Notes under the pieces: generated by a model
What the model saw: only the letters and a program-made list of their open reading frames with translations
What the model was told of the DNA's origin: nothing
Databases searched by the model: none
NCBI GenBank assembly: GCA_004335635.1
Contig: QAXH01006492.1
Coordinates: 11,666-29,507, forward strand
Length of the DNA: 17,842 nucleotides
Origin: Chloromonas sp. AAM2
Lineage: Eukaryota > Chlorophyta > Chlorophyceae > Chlamydomonadales > Chlamydomonadaceae
Reading direction: 5' to 3'
Position numbers and translations under genes: made by a program
In this document: positions 17,307-17,842 of the stretch, piece after piece
Numbering within the stretch: position 1 is the stretch's first letter
How the letters are laid out: every line of letters begins with the position of its first letter

Positions 17307-17842
17307 TCAGCTCGCCCAGGAGTGAGAAGGTGCCGATCCCGCCCACATCTGCTGTTGGTTGACCGCAGCCCCCTCCACACATGCATCTGGCTTGGAAACC
17401 GCTTGGACACTCATGTCCCCCGTGCTAGTCCCTGCGGAGTTGGTGCTCATGCCCCCTTGCCACATGGGGTTAGCTGCGGGCGCTACGTACTGTTGACGCT
17501 GACCCACGTCCATGTCAGGCTGCATGGGCATGGCACCCATGCTGTGCTGCATGGGCACTGGGCTCAGGCCATGCTGTGCCTGCATTTGCATGTTGCCACT
17601 GCCATGCTGCATGGTGACGTTGCCATTGTTCTGTTGCTGCATGGGCCCGTTGTTGTTGTTGTGTTGCTGCATGTAGACAACACCTCCAGAGCCCTGCGTG
17701 TGAGGAGTGTTGTTGTACTGCTGCATGGGCATGTTGCCATTCTGCTGCTGCATGGGCATGTTGCCGTTCTGCTGCTGCATGGGCATGTTGCCGTTCTGCT
17801 GCATGGGCATGTTGCCGTTCTGCTGCATGGGCATGTTGCCGT
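17307..17842 (-). CDS. Met/Gln/Asn-rich low-complexity protein, C-terminal part (5' partial)
   Basis: This is the last part of a gene entering from beyond the right edge. The frame is open through position 17842, so the Met at 17834 is inside the NGNMPMQQ repeat and should not be taken as the start. The N-terminal half of the visible segment consists of tandem NGNMPMQQ or NGNMPMQQQ units, then MQQ-, MQM- and NN-rich sequence. The tail turns less repetitive (VGQRQQYVAPAANPMWQGG, then Ser/Thr/Ala-rich) and ends SHSWAS with TGA at 17309-17307. No membrane segment, signal peptide or enzyme motif is visible. The composition suits an intrinsically disordered, prion-like C-terminal tail such as those on RNA-binding, transcription-related or endocytic adaptor proteins in algae; which of these is not determinable here. 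Coding status is supported by the uninterrupted frame over 536 nt and by repeat-length changes in multiples of three. Confidence 0.75.
   Translation of the reverse strand, partial: GNMPMQQNGNMPMQQNGNMPMQQQNGNMPMQQQNGNMPMQQYNNTPHTQGSGGVVYMQQHNNNNGPMQQQNNGNVTMQHGSGNMQMQAQHGLSPVPMQHSMGAMPMQPDMDVGQRQQYVAPAANPMWQGGMSTNSAGTSTGDMSVQAVSKPDACVEGAAVNQQQMWAGSAPSHSWAS
17705..17842 (-). repeat. In-frame coding tandem repeat, 24/27-bp units (NGNMPMQQ/Q)
   Basis: Four to five copies of a 24-bp unit (27 bp where one extra CAG is present) encode NGNMPMQQ(Q). Differences between units are whole CAG codons, so the frame is never broken, as expected of a translated repeat changing in length by slippage. The array continues beyond the window edge. 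Confidence 0.85.

Noticed and set aside
1..17842. tRNA, rRNA, CRISPR array, bacterial operon or phage features
   Set aside because: None seen. The tRNA-like B-box in the dispersed element lacks a convincing A-box and acceptor stem, and CRISPR spacing is absent: the 43-bp array has no unique spacers.

Overview
The window looks like nuclear DNA of a green alga, most likely a chlamydomonadalean (volvocine-type) chlorophyte. The genes are split by many GT-AG introns of about 85 to 740 nt, base composition is moderate, and the intergenic DNA is full of short dispersed repeats and microsatellites. One gene encodes a green-lineage cell-wall glycosyltransferase joined to a ShKT module. The species cannot be fixed from the sequence alone. 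No plasmid, phage, CRISPR, rRNA or tRNA feature was seen.

Three protein genes are supported, all on the minus strand. (1) Positions 4825 to 1261 hold an eight-exon glucose-6-phosphate 1-epimerase (hexose-6-phosphate mutarotase) gene whose true 5' end is unresolved. (2) Positions 12948 to 6912 hold a complete eleven-exon peptidyl-serine alpha-galactosyltransferase (SGT1, GT96-type) predicted at 675 residues. It has a signal peptide, a lumenal catalytic domain with a DSD motif, a six-cysteine ShKT module spread over three exons, a low-complexity linker and a C-terminal membrane anchor. (3) Positions 17842 to 17307 hold the 3' end of a gene for a Met/Gln/Asn-rich low-complexity protein, running off the window edge. 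Every splice junction in the two full models keeps the reading frame. The genes share no evident pathway: one acts in sugar-phosphate metabolism, one in O-glycosylation of hydroxyproline-rich wall proteins in the secretory pathway, and one is unknown.

The DNA between genes (1-1260, 4826-6911, 12949-17306) has no convincing complete gene. It carries six copies of one short dispersed element of about 140 to 220 bp, in at least two subfamilies, with a tRNA-like B-box near one end. It also has hairpins and inverted repeats, a small segment on the minus strand at 5440-5565 that resembles the ENV region of a cytosine-5 DNA methyltransferase, and an unassigned plus-strand reading frame at 6070-6255. 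Inside introns are a 43-bp minisatellite of about 13 units (10553-11105), a TG/CA microsatellite (2047-2152), a diverged 52-bp tandem duplication and a strong hairpin.

No wholly new system is demonstrated. The most interesting items are the SGT1-ShKT architecture, the SINE-like element family, the methyltransferase-like relic and the frame-rotating intronic minisatellite.
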